A stretch of DNA of 64,000 nucleotides from Pseudarthrobacter siccitolerans. Its GTDB lineage: Bacteria > Actinomycetota > Actinomycetes > Actinomycetales > Micrococcaceae. The notes under the pieces were generated by a model, which saw only the letters and a program-made list of their open reading frames with translations, was not told where the DNA came from and did not search any database. The DNA lies in contig NZ_CAQI01000053.1 of the NCBI RefSeq assembly GCF_001046895.1, positions 62,001 through 126,000 on the forward strand, written 5' to 3'. Positions 25,537 to 35,204 of the stretch are shown one piece after another. The number at the start of each line of letters is the position of its first letter. Positions within the stretch are counted from its first letter, which is position 1. Position numbers and translations under genes: made by a program.

Positions 25537-28500
25537 GTGACAGTTACTACCGCCCTGTACCGCAGATACCGTCCAGACTCGTTCGCTGACGTTATCGGGC
25601 AGGAGCATGTCACCGAGCCGCTGATGACGGCTTTGCGGAAAAACCGCGTCAACCATGCTTACCTGTTCTCCGGCCCCAGGGGCTGCGGCAAAACCACCTC
25701 CGCCCGCATTCTGGCCCGTTGCCTGAACTGTGCCAAGGGCCCCACGGACACCCCCTGCGGCTCCTGCCCCAGCTGCGTTGAGCTTGCCCGCGGCGGGTCC
25801 GGGTCCCTGGACGTCATCGAGATTGACGCCGCCAGCCATGGTGGCGTGGACGACGCGCGTGACCTGCGCGAGCGGGCCACGTACGCCCCGGTGCGGGACC
25901 GCTACAAAATCTTCATCATTGACGAAGCCCACATGGTTACCTCGGCGGGGTTCAACGCGCTGCTGAAGATCGTAGAAGAGCCACCGGAACACATTAAGTT
26001 CATCTTTGCCACCACGGAGCCGGACAAGGTCATCGGCACCATCCGCTCCCGGACGCACCACTACCCGTTCCGGCTGGTGCCGCCGGAGCCGCTGATGGCT
26101 TACCTGGAACTCCTGTGCAACCAGGAGAACGTTCCGGTGGCGCCCGGAGTACTGTCACTGGTGATCCGTGCCGGCGGGGGTTCCGTCCGTGACTCCCTAT
26201 CTGTCCTGGACCAGCTGATGGCCGGTGCCGGGCCCAACGGCCTGGACTACGAGCTTGCCGTAGCCCTCCTGGGCTACACCCACGCGTCGCTGCTGGATGA
26301 TGTTGTGGAGGCTGTGGCCGCCTCGGACTCCGCCACCGTTTTCCGCGCCGTTGACCGGGTCATCCAGACCGGCCATGACCCCCGCCGGTTTGTCGAGGAC
26401 CTGCTGGAGCGCTTCCGCGACCTCATCATCGTCCAGGCCATGCCGGAAAGCGCGCAGACCATTCTTCGCGGCATGCCGGCGGACCAGATTGCGCGGCTGA
26501 AGAACCAGGCCCACAACCTGGGCACCGCCGAGCTGTCGCGCGCCGCGGACGTCACCAACACAGCCTTGACCGAGATGACCGGCGCAACCTCCCCGCGGCT
26601 GCACCTGGAGCTCTTGTGTGCCCGCATCCTGCTGCCCAGTTCCGAGCAGAACGAGCGCGGTATGGCGGCGCGGATTGACCGCGTGGAACGCCGGCTCAAC
26701 TACGCCGGAAACGACGTCGGTGCTCCCGCCGTTGAGCCGGGTCACCAGCCTGCCCCTGCTGGTCACGCCGTGCCCGTTGGGGACACCGCATCAGCTACTC
26801 CGCCAGCCCCCGCCTCTGTCCCCGGTGCTGCCCGGCCGGAAGCCGCCAGCCCTGCGCCAGCAGTGCAGAAACCGGCACGGACGGGACCATCAAGCCCCGC
26901 GCCTGCCGCGGCCGAACCGGGCGCCGCGCATGCTTCACAGAATGCGGCGCGTCCTGCGGGAGCAACGGGTCCGGGCGGCACGCCAGCGGCCGCCGCTTCA
27001 CCAGCTGATGGTGAAACCCGTGCGCCGCTGACCGCGCCCCGCGTGAGCACCAGCGATTGGCCGGTCGAGGGTTCCGCCGGAACCTCGCCTGCCCCTGCTG
27101 GTTCGTGCCCGGCCCCCGCTGACCCGCGCTCCGACGAGCGCAATACGCCTGACGTACGGCCCGAGCCCGCCCCGGTTCAGCCCGTCCAACCCGCTCAGCC
27201 GGTTCAGCCCAACCAACCCGCTCAGCCGGTTCAGCCCAACCAACCCGCTCAGCCGGTTCAGCCCAACCAACCCGCTCAGCCGGTTCAGCAGGCAACCGTT
27301 CCTGCCGGGCAGACGCAACCTGGCCCGGCTTCCGCGGGGCCCGCTGCCTCCGCTCCCCCGGCGGCCATGGGCGACGTGGAAGTGCTGCGCCGCGCCTGGC
27401 CGGACGTCCTGCAGACCCTGACGAAAATCAAGCGCAGCACCTGGGCGCTCGTTGAGCCGAACGCCCAGGTGAGCGCCTTCGACGGACAGACCCTTACCCT
27501 TTCGTTCACCACGTCCGGACTTGCGGGCGCCTTTGGCCGGGCAGGCCATTCGGAAAACCTCCGGCAGGCAATCCACAAGACTGTGGGCATTGACTGCCAG
27601 ATCACCGCCGTGGCCGGCAGCGGCGGCCGGACGAGCTCTGAACCAAACCCAAAAGCACCCGCTAGCCGGCCTGCCCCGGCAACGTCAGCCGATGTTGCCT
27701 GGGGACTGGCTCCCGCCGCCCCCGCAACCGCGGCGCCGGAGGCACCAGCACCATCCGGTGCTGCTACGGCTCCCGGCCAGGGGCACGCTCCTGGAAGCGT
27801 TGCGGGCCAGCCTGGAATCAATACCCCAGGGGACCGCCCTGCAGCGTCGGACTCTGGACTTCACCAAGGGGTGAACGTCCAGGGCGCCTCCGCCACCGAT
27901 GACATCGCAGCCCTTACGCCAGCCACCCGCCCGGCCCAACCGGCGTCCGCAGCTCCGGCAGCACCTTCAACTCCGTCCCCTTCGATTCCGGTCCCGTCAC
28001 CCCAACCGGCGGCGGACAGTTCCGCCGCACCTTCGGCCCCCGCCGACCCGTACAGCGGCGCCGCCGGCGACTACTCGTACTCTGACGACGACTGGGGACC
28101 GCCCCGGGACGAGGACGCTCCACCGCTGGATGAAGAGCCTCCCCTGGACTGGGACCCTTCGGCGCGTTCGCAGCCCCGCTCCACCCGGGGCGGTTCGGCG
28201 GGCCAGCCGAGCCGAGACCCGGGGGCAACTGTTCCATCCGGCGCTTCAGCCGCGGGAAACCTGCCGGCCAGCCAACCCGGAACCCGGCCAACCCCCGGTA
28301 CCCCCGCAGGGACCGGAACCGTGCCGGCGACGCCCTCCACCGGAGGGGATGCACCACACGATCCGTGGACCCGCGCTGTGGAGCAGGCACCGGGCGTCTG
28401 GGTGGTTGGGGAAGAGAGCAACATCGGCAAACTGGCGGCTGCCGTCGTCCCGGAAAAGGAACCTGCCGTCTCCGCTCCAGCGCACCATTATGAGCCCGCT

Positions 28501-29055
28501 ACTGCGCAGATTCCCCCGTCCATCCCGGTCACCAGCACGGCGTCGGCCGTAGACGCCGAGTGGGGCCTGGCAGCACCGGCCTCATCGGCGCCACAGGCAA
28601 CAGGCCACGGCAGCGAACCCTCCCGGCCTGCCCCGGAACCGGCTCGAGAGTTCGCCATGGCGTCAGCCGCTCCCGCGGCAGCGCCAGTTACGGCAGCACG
28701 GCAAGCTACCGTTGCCCCGCCTGTACCTGCGGTGCGGCAAGCTCCCGCGGCCGCGGCGGCACCTGCTGCCCCACAGGCGCCGACCGCTCCGGCGGCGTCC
28801 CCTGCCGCGGCCGGAACGCGGCAGAGCCTTTACCAGCGGCTGTCCAACAGTCCGGAGGCGGAGGCAGGCCGGGCAAAAGCCCCTGCCCGGACGGTCCCGG
28901 CCGAGGCCACCTACGTCCAGGACATCCCGAGCCCCGACGATGAGACCATTGAGGCATCCGGCGTCTTCGGCCGTGCCGCGGTGGAACGTATCCTCGGCGG
29001 GAAGCTGATCGAAGAACGCTCACTCGACGGCAGCCCCGTCCCGCCCCGCTACTGA
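25537..29055 (+). CDS. dnaX: DNA polymerase III subunits gamma and tau
   Basis: Clamp-loader ATPase subunit of the replicative polymerase. The AAA+ domain occupies about residues 1-370: Walker A GPRGCGKT at 46-53, zinc cysteines 65, 74, 77 and 80, Walker B IIDEAH at 127-132, and RSRTHHYPF in place of the SRC motif. A tau-specific fold is at about 611-695 (VLRRAWPDVLQTLTKIKRST). The 1172-residue length is very large for the family because of Ala/Pro-rich linkers before and after that fold, including an exact 27-bp tandem repeat. No obvious slippery heptamer for a gamma frameshift was noticed. Starts at GTG 25537, 57 bp after the SRP RNA. Confidence 0.95.
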   Translation: MTVTTALYRRYRPDSFADVIGQEHVTEPLMTALRKNRVNHAYLFSGPRGCGKTTSARILARCLNCAKGPTDTPCGSCPSCVELARGGSGSLDVIEIDAASHGGVDDARDLRERATYAPVRDRYKIFIIDEAHMVTSAGFNALLKIVEEPPEHIKFIFATTEPDKVIGTIRSRTHHYPFRLVPPEPLMAYLELLCNQENVPVAPGVLSLVIRAGGGSVRDSLSVLDQLMAGAGPNGLDYELAVALLGYTHASLLDDVVEAVAASDSATVFRAVDRVIQTGHDPRRFVEDLLERFRDLIIVQAMPESAQTILRGMPADQIARLKNQAHNLGTAELSRAADVTNTALTEMTGATSPRLHLELLCARILLPSSEQNERGMAARIDRVERRLNYAGNDVGAPAVEPGHQPAPAGHAVPVGDTASATPPAPASVPGAARPEAASPAPAVQKPARTGPSSPAPAAAEPGAAHASQNAARPAGATGPGGTPAAAASPADGETRAPLTAPRVSTSDWPVEGSAGTSPAPAGSCPAPADPRSDERNTPDVRPEPAPVQPVQPAQPVQPNQPAQPVQPNQPAQPVQPNQPAQPVQQATVPAGQTQPGPASAGPAASAPPAAMGDVEVLRRAWPDVLQTLTKIKRSTWALVEPNAQVSAFDGQTLTLSFTTSGLAGAFGRAGHSENLRQAIHKTVGIDCQITAVAGSGGRTSSEPNPKAPASRPAPATSADVAWGLAPAAPATAAPEAPAPSGAATAPGQGHAPGSVAGQPGINTPGDRPAASDSGLHQGVNVQGASATDDIAALTPATRPAQPASAAPAAPSTPSPSIPVPSPQPAADSSAAPSAPADPYSGAAGDYSYSDDDWGPPRDEDAPPLDEEPPLDWDPSARSQPRSTRGGSAGQPSRDPGATVPSGASAAGNLPASQPGTRPTPGTPAGTGTVPATPSTGGDAPHDPWTRAVEQAPGVWVVGEESNIGKLAAAVVPEKEPAVSAPAHHYEPATAQIPPSIPVTSTASAVDAEWGLAAPASSAPQATGHGSEPSRPAPEPAREFAMASAAPAAAPVTAARQATVAPPVPAVRQAPAAAAAPAAPQAPTAPAASPAAAGTRQSLYQRLSNSPEAEAGRAKAPARTVPAEATYVQDIPSPDDETIEASGVFGRAAVERILGGKLIEERSLDGSPVPPRY
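27190..27288 (+). repeat. 27-bp tandem repeat in dnaX (3.7 copies)
   Basis: Three exact copies of a 27-bp unit (27190, 27217, 27244) and an 18-bp partial copy (27271-27288). Each unit encodes PAQPVQPNQ. The copies are identical at DNA level, including third positions, which points to recent expansion. Confidence 0.95.
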
Positions 29056-29091
29056 TCCAACCACTATCCACCCCTAGCTAAAGAGGAAAAC

Positions 29092-29691
29092 GTGTACGAA
29101 GGTGCTGTCCAAGAGCTGATAGACGAGCTCGGACGCCTTCCCGGCGTGGGCCCCAAATCCGCACAGCGGCTGGCGTTCCACATCCTTGAAGCGGATCCGC
29201 AGGACATGAAGCGGCTGGTGGAAGCCATCACCACTGTGAAGGAACGGGTCAAGTTCTGCACCGTCTGCGGCAACGTGACCGAGCAGGAACTCTGCAACAT
29301 CTGCCGCGACCCCCGGCGCGATCCGGCAGTGATCTGCGTGGTGGAGGAATCCAAGGATGTACTCGCCGTGGAACGCACCCGGTCCTTCCGGGGCAGGTAC
29401 CACGTACTGGGCGGCGCCATTAATCCCATCGCCGGCATCGGTCCGGAACAGCTGCGGATCCGCGAACTCCTCACCCGGTTGAACGACGGCGCCATCCAGG
29501 AAGTCATCATCGCCACCGATCCCAACCTGGAGGGAGAAGCAACGGCCACCTACCTGGCCAGGATGCTGAAAACCATCGGGATCACCGTGACCAGGCTGGC
29601 GTCCGGGCTGCCCGTTGGCGGCGACCTCGAATACGCGGACGAGGTCACGCTGGGTCGGGCCTTCGAGGGCCGCCGCAACGCCCTCACCTAA
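29092..29691 (+). CDS. recR: recombination protein RecR
   Basis: A 199-residue RecFOR-pathway protein that helps load RecA at gaps. It has the N-terminal helix-hairpin-helix (LGRLPGVGPKSAQRLAFH), the C4 zinc finger CTVCGNVTEQELCNICRD, and a Toprim domain starting ICVVEESKDVLAVERT. The GTG at 29092 has AAGAGG 6 nt upstream. The dnaX-recR order is the widespread arrangement, so co-transcription from the dnaX promoter is likely. Full length and all motifs intact. Confidence 0.97.
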   Translation: MYEGAVQELIDELGRLPGVGPKSAQRLAFHILEADPQDMKRLVEAITTVKERVKFCTVCGNVTEQELCNICRDPRRDPAVICVVEESKDVLAVERTRSFRGRYHVLGGAINPIAGIGPEQLRIRELLTRLNDGAIQEVIIATDPNLEGEATATYLARMLKTIGITVTRLASGLPVGGDLEYADEVTLGRAFEGRRNALT

Positions 29692-29707
29692 GCCTGGGCA
29701 CAAAAAA

Positions 29708-30304
29708 ATGGGCCGGAGTGGAATCACGCCGCTGGTCACTGACCGGCTCGTCCTGCGGCTGGTCGAGGGCTCGGACGAGTCCGCCATCCACAGGTACCGC
29801 AGCAACCCCGCCGCCACCCGGTACCTCTCCCACGAACCGCTCTCCGTCGAGGCCAACCGGAAAAGGCTCACAGAGCTCCTGGCCCTTGCCGAGGCATCCA
29901 CCGGCACCTGGTTCAACTACTGCTGGGCCATCACACTCCGGCAGTCCGGAGAGGTAATCGGGGATGCCCGCACCTGGAACAGCACAGCGGTCTCAGAGCC
30001 GGGTGTACTCGCCCCGGGAATGCATCCGGCCGGACATGCTGCCCTGGCCTATGTGCTGCATCCCGATCACCACCACCAGGGTTACGGACGTGAGGCCGCA
30101 GCCGCCCTCGTGACCTGGCTCTTCACCCAGCGCGGAATCAATGCCGTTGCAGCTGCAGTCTATGAACCAAACAGCCCCTCCATCCGGCTCCTGCGGAGTC
30201 TTGGCTTCCAGAGTGACCCGGTTCTTCCTGTGGACCGGGATCGGGCAGGCAAGGGCCTCCCCTTGCTGATGTTCCGGCTGGACCGTCCGGATTCATCCCC
30301 CTGA
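29708..30304 (+). CDS. GNAT family acetyltransferase (RimJ-like)
   Basis: A 198-residue acetyltransferase of the Acetyltransf_3/RimJ-RimL type. It opens with TDRLVLRLVEGSDESAIHRY, and has the acetyl-CoA motif in ALAYVLHPDHHHQGYGREAA, then VAAAVYEPNSPSIRLLRSLGF. The ATG follows recR by 16 nt with no ribosome site, so translation may depend on recR read-through. The 3' end overlaps the convergent membrane-protein gene by 12 bp. The substrate (ribosomal protein, amino sugar or other) is unknown. Confidence 0.8.
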   Translation: MGRSGITPLVTDRLVLRLVEGSDESAIHRYRSNPAATRYLSHEPLSVEANRKRLTELLALAEASTGTWFNYCWAITLRQSGEVIGDARTWNSTAVSEPGVLAPGMHPAGHAALAYVLHPDHHHQGYGREAAAALVTWLFTQRGINAVAAAVYEPNSPSIRLLRSLGFQSDPVLPVDRDRAGKGLPLLMFRLDRPDSSP

Positions 30305-31372
30305 GGCGGACTTGTTCCCGGCGGTCCTGGAACCGCCGGCGAGGAACAGCCCGCCCATGGACAATTGCACTGCGATACCTACCGCTGCCAGCGGCAATTC
30401 CGTTGCCGTGCGGTCGCGTTCCTGGCCCTCCACGCAGGGGACCTGGGAGCCGTCAGCCGCGTTTTGCATCTCCCCCGGCAGCCACACCAGGGCGCCATCC
30501 TCGGAACCGGACCCGGCCGCAAGCAACCCGAAAAGGACCAGCGGATTGCTCGCAGCTATCCAGACGATCCGCTCGGTGTGATCGACCTCGGTAAAACCCC
30601 GCAACTCGGGCAGGCATTGCCATGACACCAACCGCCCGGAGTCGTCGCGTTCGATGTTTACCGCCACAAGGACGCGTTCGGTGGTCCGCACGGTGGGAAG
30701 AAGCGCCGCAACGGCAAGGACATTTCCCACCAGGAGCAGGAAGGCCGCACTCCACGCCACAACCCGGCCCGTGGTCTTGCTGAACCACCACACTGTTCCC
30801 GCCCCGACCGCAGCGAAGACCAGGACCTCCAGGAAGACCAAGGCGGCCGCGACTCCGGCGACCGCCGGCGATGACTTCGTTGCGTAAGCAAGGGCAAGCA
30901 GGAACAGTGCAACCAGCACGGCAAAAACCGCACCGCGGCCACAAGCCACGGCCCAGTGCAGGAACGGCCCGGCAGCCGGATGCTCCCGGATTGCCTCCGT
31001 CATGCCCGGGCGGCGAGCCCACGTAAGGGCCAGCACGCAGGAAACCACAACCAGTATGGCCGCCGTGAGAATGCATGCACCTCCGGCGGAATCAGGCGGA
31101 ACGCGGCCTCCGTTCGCCACCATCAGCACTAACAGCGCAGCACCCAGCGAGGCCAGGAGAATCGCGGCCCCCTGCCACCAGAACCGCCCCGACCGGACAA
31201 ACCCGGCGATCTCCACTAAGGCTTGGCCCAGGACTACCCGGGCGGCACCCGGTCCCCGGGACACATCGCCGTCGTCCCCGGCAGCCTCAGGGTTCAGCCT
31301 GCCCGCCCCTATGACCTCGTACACAGGTTCTTCGACGCGCGGGCCTTCGTCCTGCCGTTCGTCACCAACCAC
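30293..31372 (-). CDS. multi-spanning membrane protein linked to an ABC-2 exporter
   Basis: A 359-residue protein I do not recognise. It has about six hydrophobic segments, including AAILLASLGAALLVLMVA, ILTAAILVVVSCVLAL, AVFAVLVALFLLALAYA and WSAAFLLLVGNVLAVAALL, a roughly 90-residue extracytoplasmic part with two cysteines, and a last segment near the C-terminus. It is third in a minus-strand set after the ATPase and permease (93 bp gap), so it probably belongs to the same exporter or its regulation. The GTG at 31372 has GGGG 8 nt upstream. Function unknown. Confidence 0.7.
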   Translation of the reverse strand: MVGDERQDEGPRVEEPVYEVIGAGRLNPEAAGDDGDVSRGPGAARVVLGQALVEIAGFVRSGRFWWQGAAILLASLGAALLVLMVANGGRVPPDSAGGACILTAAILVVVSCVLALTWARRPGMTEAIREHPAAGPFLHWAVACGRGAVFAVLVALFLLALAYATKSSPAVAGVAAALVFLEVLVFAAVGAGTVWWFSKTTGRVVAWSAAFLLLVGNVLAVAALLPTVRTTERVLVAVNIERDDSGRLVSWQCLPELRGFTEVDHTERIVWIAASNPLVLFGLLAAGSGSEDGALVWLPGEMQNAADGSQVPCVEGQERDRTATELPLAAVGIAVQLSMGGLFLAGGSRTAGNKSASGG

Positions 31373-31465
31373 AGTTCAACCCCATCTACAGCAAAAGGCC
31401 CGGTCCGGGCAGCCACGGGCTAATCCCATGGTGGTCCGCCCGGCCGGGCCTGTCCACAGGAGCAG

Positions 31466-32611
31466 CTAAGCGATGCGGGTTCCCCGCGCCAGCCTGTGGG
31501 CGGGTGTGCGCAGTGCACGCCAGCCCAGCCACATCAGGAGTGCGGCGACCACCAACTGCAGGCCCAGTCCGAGGGGCCACAGCGGGGTGGACTGCGCCAG
31601 GTACCGCGGCTTGACCTCGCCGTTCGCGCACGGGTAGGTCTCCTCCGGCCCGGCCATGGCATAACGTGCGCCCTGGCTGATGTTCTCTATTGCCCCCACG
31701 GATGTGTAGTTGCGCTCCTGCGAACGGTCCTTGTACGGGATCGCATCGGCCACCACCACGTAAGGATTCATCGCCAGCAACCAGGCCACCCGTTCGGTCC
31801 GCATCGCAGGCTGTTCCTGCAGCGGTCCGGAGCAGGTGTACTCCGGCTCCACTGGTCCTTGCTGGACTGCCTCCTGGGAGAGCGGCTCATAGGCCCGGTA
31901 CTGCGCCTGGTTGGCCATGATGGTGCCCTGGGTCAGCCCGGTTCCCAGGCCAAAAGCGATCAGGGTTCCCACGGCAAGACCCGCCACGGCCAGGTAGGTG
32001 ACCACGATCGAAAACAGCGGCCGTCCGGCGAGCGCCGAAATGCCAACCCCGATGGCGCAGACAACTCCCACCTCGACGGCAAGCATGAGCAGCGCTACCA
32101 GCACATGGCCTGGAGTCATGCCGCCCAGCGCCACCCCGATCACCAGGAAGGGTGTGCTGGCCACAAGGAAGGCCAAGGCTGCTGCCCATGCCGCCACGAA
32201 TTTTCCCCACAGGATCTGGCCGGGCTGCAGCAGCGTCACCTGGAGGATGGCCAGAGTCCCGCCGGCCCTGTCACCGTTAACGGCGTTGGCGGACAGCGCC
32301 GGGGCAACCAGCAGCGCAAAGAGCAGGACAAAGGCCAGGACAACCTCGAAGATCATTGAACCTGGGCCGGTGTCCGGCGGCGGCACGTAGCCGGGGTAAC
32401 CGCGCTGCGCCTCCTGGGTGGCATTCCAGCTGGCCCAGGTCAGCCAGGTCACCAGGCCGGTGAGGGCAAACCAGATGGCCAGCATGATGTACCAGCCGCG
32501 GGACCGCAGCCGCTGCTTGAGCTCAAGCACCACCACGTCCCGGATGCCGGGCAGGTAGCCGCCGGTTGTCCTGCCGCGGGTGTCCTGCCGGTCTTTTGTT
32601 GCGTGGCTCAT
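31466..32611 (-). CDS. ABC-2 type transporter permease
   Basis: A 381-residue membrane protein with a short cytoplasmic N-terminus, a first membrane segment (GWYIMLAIWFALTGLVTWLT), a cluster of about four spans in the middle and a last span near the C-terminus. This is the ABC-2 export permease layout, with a large extracytoplasmic part between spans five and six. Its ATG overlaps the upstream ATPase stop by 4 nt (ATGA), so the pair is translationally coupled. The substrate is unknown; such pairs export lipids, peptides or antibiotics. Confidence 0.84.
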   Translation of the reverse strand: MSHATKDRQDTRGRTTGGYLPGIRDVVVLELKQRLRSRGWYIMLAIWFALTGLVTWLTWASWNATQEAQRGYPGYVPPPDTGPGSMIFEVVLAFVLLFALLVAPALSANAVNGDRAGGTLAILQVTLLQPGQILWGKFVAAWAAALAFLVASTPFLVIGVALGGMTPGHVLVALLMLAVEVGVVCAIGVGISALAGRPLFSIVVTYLAVAGLAVGTLIAFGLGTGLTQGTIMANQAQYRAYEPLSQEAVQQGPVEPEYTCSGPLQEQPAMRTERVAWLLAMNPYVVVADAIPYKDRSQERNYTSVGAIENISQGARYAMAGPEETYPCANGEVKPRYLAQSTPLWPLGLGLQLVVAALLMWLGWRALRTPAHRLARGTRIA

Positions 32612-33573
32612 TGCAGCTCCCCCTCAAGGCTCATGTAGGTCTCTTCCAGGGCGCCCGTTGCCGGGGCAAAGGAAGTTACCCCGACGCCGGCAAGCACCAG
32701 ATCGCGCAGCAGCCGCTCGGCGCCGTTATCACTGCCCAGCATCAGGCTGACCGCGGGACGGCGTCCGTCCTCCCGGCGGAACGCCAGGCCCAGCTCCCCA
32801 AGTTTGGCAGCGAGCGCTTCCGTGTCGGAGGCAGTGATGGCATACCGGCGTCCTGACGCCGCAGCCTCCTCAGTGGTTTGCTGCCTGACGGTACGGCCCT
32901 TATTAACGAACACCGCGCCGTCGGCAATTTCATCAAGTTCGCTGAGCACGTGGGACGAAACCACCACTGCCTTGCCCTCAGCCGCCAGTTGCCGCAGCAT
33001 CAGCCGAAGCTCCACCCGGGAACCGGGGTCCAGGCCGGACGCCGGTTCGTCGAGCAGAAGGACGGAAGGGTCATGAATCAGGGCCCGCGCCAGGCTGAGC
33101 CGCTGCTGCTGCCCGCGCGAGAGCACCCGCGCCGGCTGGTCTGCAAGGTCATCAAGCCGGACCCGTTCCAGCAGCTCAGCAACCCGCCGCCCGATGCCCT
33201 CCGCCGGAAGCCGGTAAAAGCGTGCCATCTGGGTGAGGATTTCACGGGCGGTCAGCGACTCCCACACGCCCAGGGTGTCCGGCATCCAGCCCACCCGGCT
33301 GCGTACTTCCGCCCTGTCGCGGCGCGGATCGAGCCCGCCCACACTGATGCTGCCTTCATCGGGCGCCAGCAACGATGCCAGCATGAGCAGCAGCGTGGTT
33401 TTGCCGGCCCCGTTCGGCCCGATCAGCGCGGTCACCTTGCCCGCCGGGGCATGGAAGTCCATATGTTCGACAGCGTGGACCGCGCCGAAGCTGCGGCTCA
33501 CCGCACGCGCCGTGATGCCGCCGTCGGGCTCCCGGCCTGCCGTGCTGTCCGGTAATTCAGAAATCATTGCCAT
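32608..33573 (-). CDS. ABC transporter ATP-binding protein
   Basis: A 321-residue ABC ATPase. Walker A is GPNGAGKTT, the signature is LSRGQQQRLSLARAL, and Walker B is SVLLLDEPASGLD, followed by the switch histidine in VVSSHVLSELDEIADG. A C-terminal extension of about 80 residues resembles the DrrA-type accessory domain. The ATG at 33573 has AGGTG 9 nt upstream; a longer upstream reading frame is not credible. It powers the permease overlapping its end and diverges from lysC. Confidence 0.88.
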   Translation of the reverse strand: MAMISELPDSTAGREPDGGITARAVSRSFGAVHAVEHMDFHAPAGKVTALIGPNGAGKTTLLLMLASLLAPDEGSISVGGLDPRRDRAEVRSRVGWMPDTLGVWESLTAREILTQMARFYRLPAEGIGRRVAELLERVRLDDLADQPARVLSRGQQQRLSLARALIHDPSVLLLDEPASGLDPGSRVELRLMLRQLAAEGKAVVVSSHVLSELDEIADGAVFVNKGRTVRQQTTEEAAASGRRYAITASDTEALAAKLGELGLAFRREDGRRPAVSLMLGSDNGAERLLRDLVLAGVGVTSFAPATGALEETYMSLEGELQ

Positions 33574-33817
33574 ATTGTGCGCACCTGTCCCCCACAGTTT
33601 TTGATGCATGCTGACACTTTTGAGCGTACGCCCGCGGACAGTGCCGGCACGCCCCCGAAAGGCCAGGATTCGGTCACAATTCAACCCCTGGCCGCGGGCG
33701 GCGATAAACTGGTGCGAAGAAGTCGCGCCAATCATGGCGTTAGTTCCCCCGGGTCAGGGCCAACACAGCGTTACTGCTGCCTGGCCGGACTCCAATCGAT
33801 CCAGTGAAGGTTCGCGC

Positions 33818-35176
33818 ATGAGTACGCCCACTACCGAAGTGCACAACGCAACGCAGCCGCAGGAGCTGCCCGCCGGCGGCGCCGTGACCAAACAGCTCAT
33901 CGTGCAGAAGTTTGGCGGATCCTCCGTGGCGGATGCCGATGGCATCAAGCGCGTGGCAAAGCGCGTGGTGGACGCCCAGATTGCCGGCAATGAAGTGGTC
34001 GTGGTGGTCTCGGCCATGGGCGATACCACTGACGAACTCCTGGACCTTGCCGCCCAGGTGACGGACTCCGCCCCCGCCCGCGAAATGGACATGCTGCTGT
34101 CCGCCGGAGAGCGCATCTCCATGGCCCTGCTTGCCATGGCCATTAACAAGCTGGGCGCCTCGGCCCAGTCCTTCACTGGTTCCCAGGCCGGCATGATCAC
34201 CGACGGCATCCACGGCAAGGCCCGGATCATCGACGTCGACCCCCACCGCATTCGCACAGCGCTGGACAAGGGAAACATCGCCATCGTGGCCGGTTTCCAG
34301 GGCATGAGCCGCGCCACGAACGAAATCACCACGCTGGGCCGCGGCGGCTCGGACACTACTGCCGTGGCCCTGGCGGCAGCCCTTGAGGCCGACGTCTGCG
34401 AAATCTACACGGACGTGGACGGCATCTACACGGCAGACCCGCGCGTGGTTCCCTCCGCCCAGAAGATCGACAGGATTTCCAGCGAGGAAATGCTTGAACT
34501 CGCAGCCTCCGGGGCCAAGATCCTGCACCTTCGCTGCGTCGAGTACGCGCGCAGGTTCGGCGTGCCGCTGCACGTCCGCTCGTCATTCAGCCAGCACGAA
34601 GGCACCTGGGTCATCCCCAGCGCCGAAGACAAGATCACCACACAAGAGGGAGTTGCCTTGGAGCAGCCAATCATCTCCGGCGTTGCGCACGACCGTTCCG
34701 AAGCCAAGGTCACCGTTGTTGGTGTTCCGGATATCCCCGGCAAGGCTGCCGCCATCTTCCAGGTCATCGCCGACGCCCACTCCAACATCGACATGATTGT
34801 GCAGAACGTGTCCACGCACGGCACCGGCCGGACGGATATTTCGTTCACGCTGCCCATCGTGGAAGGCGCCGACGCACTGGCGGCCCTGCACGCAGCACAG
34901 GACCAGATCGGTTTCGAGACCATCGAATACAACGAGCAGATCGGCAAGCTGTCCCTGATCGGCGCGGGCATGCGCTCCCACCCGGGCGTGTCGGCCACGT
35001 TCTTCAAGGCGCTCTCGGATGCGGGCATCAACATCAACATGATCTCCACCTCGGAGATCCGCATCTCCGTGGTCACTCATGCTGACCTGCTGGACGAGGC
35101 CGTGCGGGTCATCCACCGGGCTTTCGAGCTGGACAGCGAGAACGAAGCCACGGTGTACGGCGGCACCGGCCGCTAG
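33818..35176 (+). CDS. lysC: aspartate kinase
   Basis: Phosphorylates aspartate, the first step to lysine, methionine, threonine and diaminopimelate. The 452-residue product has the kinase domain starting QLIVQKFGGSSVADADG, with the catalytic region GRGGSDTTAVALAAAL, and two C-terminal ACT domains (VTVVGVPDIPGKAAAIF; LIGAGMRSHPGVSATFF) that usually bind lysine and threonine for feedback inhibition. GAAGG lies 8 nt before the ATG. An extension of about 20 residues precedes the usual start. Unlike corynebacteria, asd does not follow: a terminator and a minus-strand gene lie downstream. It contains an internal start candidate (see 34658). Confidence 0.96.
   Translation: MSTPTTEVHNATQPQELPAGGAVTKQLIVQKFGGSSVADADGIKRVAKRVVDAQIAGNEVVVVVSAMGDTTDELLDLAAQVTDSAPAREMDMLLSAGERISMALLAMAINKLGASAQSFTGSQAGMITDGIHGKARIIDVDPHRIRTALDKGNIAIVAGFQGMSRATNEITTLGRGGSDTTAVALAAALEADVCEIYTDVDGIYTADPRVVPSAQKIDRISSEEMLELAASGAKILHLRCVEYARRFGVPLHVRSSFSQHEGTWVIPSAEDKITTQEGVALEQPIISGVAHDRSEAKVTVVGVPDIPGKAAAIFQVIADAHSNIDMIVQNVSTHGTGRTDISFTLPIVEGADALAALHAAQDQIGFETIEYNEQIGKLSLIGAGMRSHPGVSATFFKALSDAGININMISTSEIRISVVTHADLLDEAVRVIHRAFELDSENEATVYGGTGR
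34658..35176 (+). other. candidate internal translation start for a LysC beta subunit
   Basis: Inside lysC and in frame, GAGGGAG (34646-34652) precedes a TTG codon at 34658 by 5 nt. Starting there gives 172 residues covering the ACT domains. The residues after the codon (EQPIISGVAHDRSEAKVTV) align with the start of the separately translated beta subunit of Corynebacterium glutamicum LysC, also 172 residues from memory. In that enzyme alpha2beta2 assembly needs this product. The sequence match is direct; expression is inferred. Confidence 0.55.
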
Positions 35177-35204
35177 CCGCTCCCTGCACCACAGGCCTTG
35201 CAAA

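Noticed and set aside
25537..29055. Two fused or separate genes in the dnaX region because of its length
   Set aside because: The frame is continuous, the tau-specific fold lies in the middle in the expected order, and the excess length is low-complexity linker.
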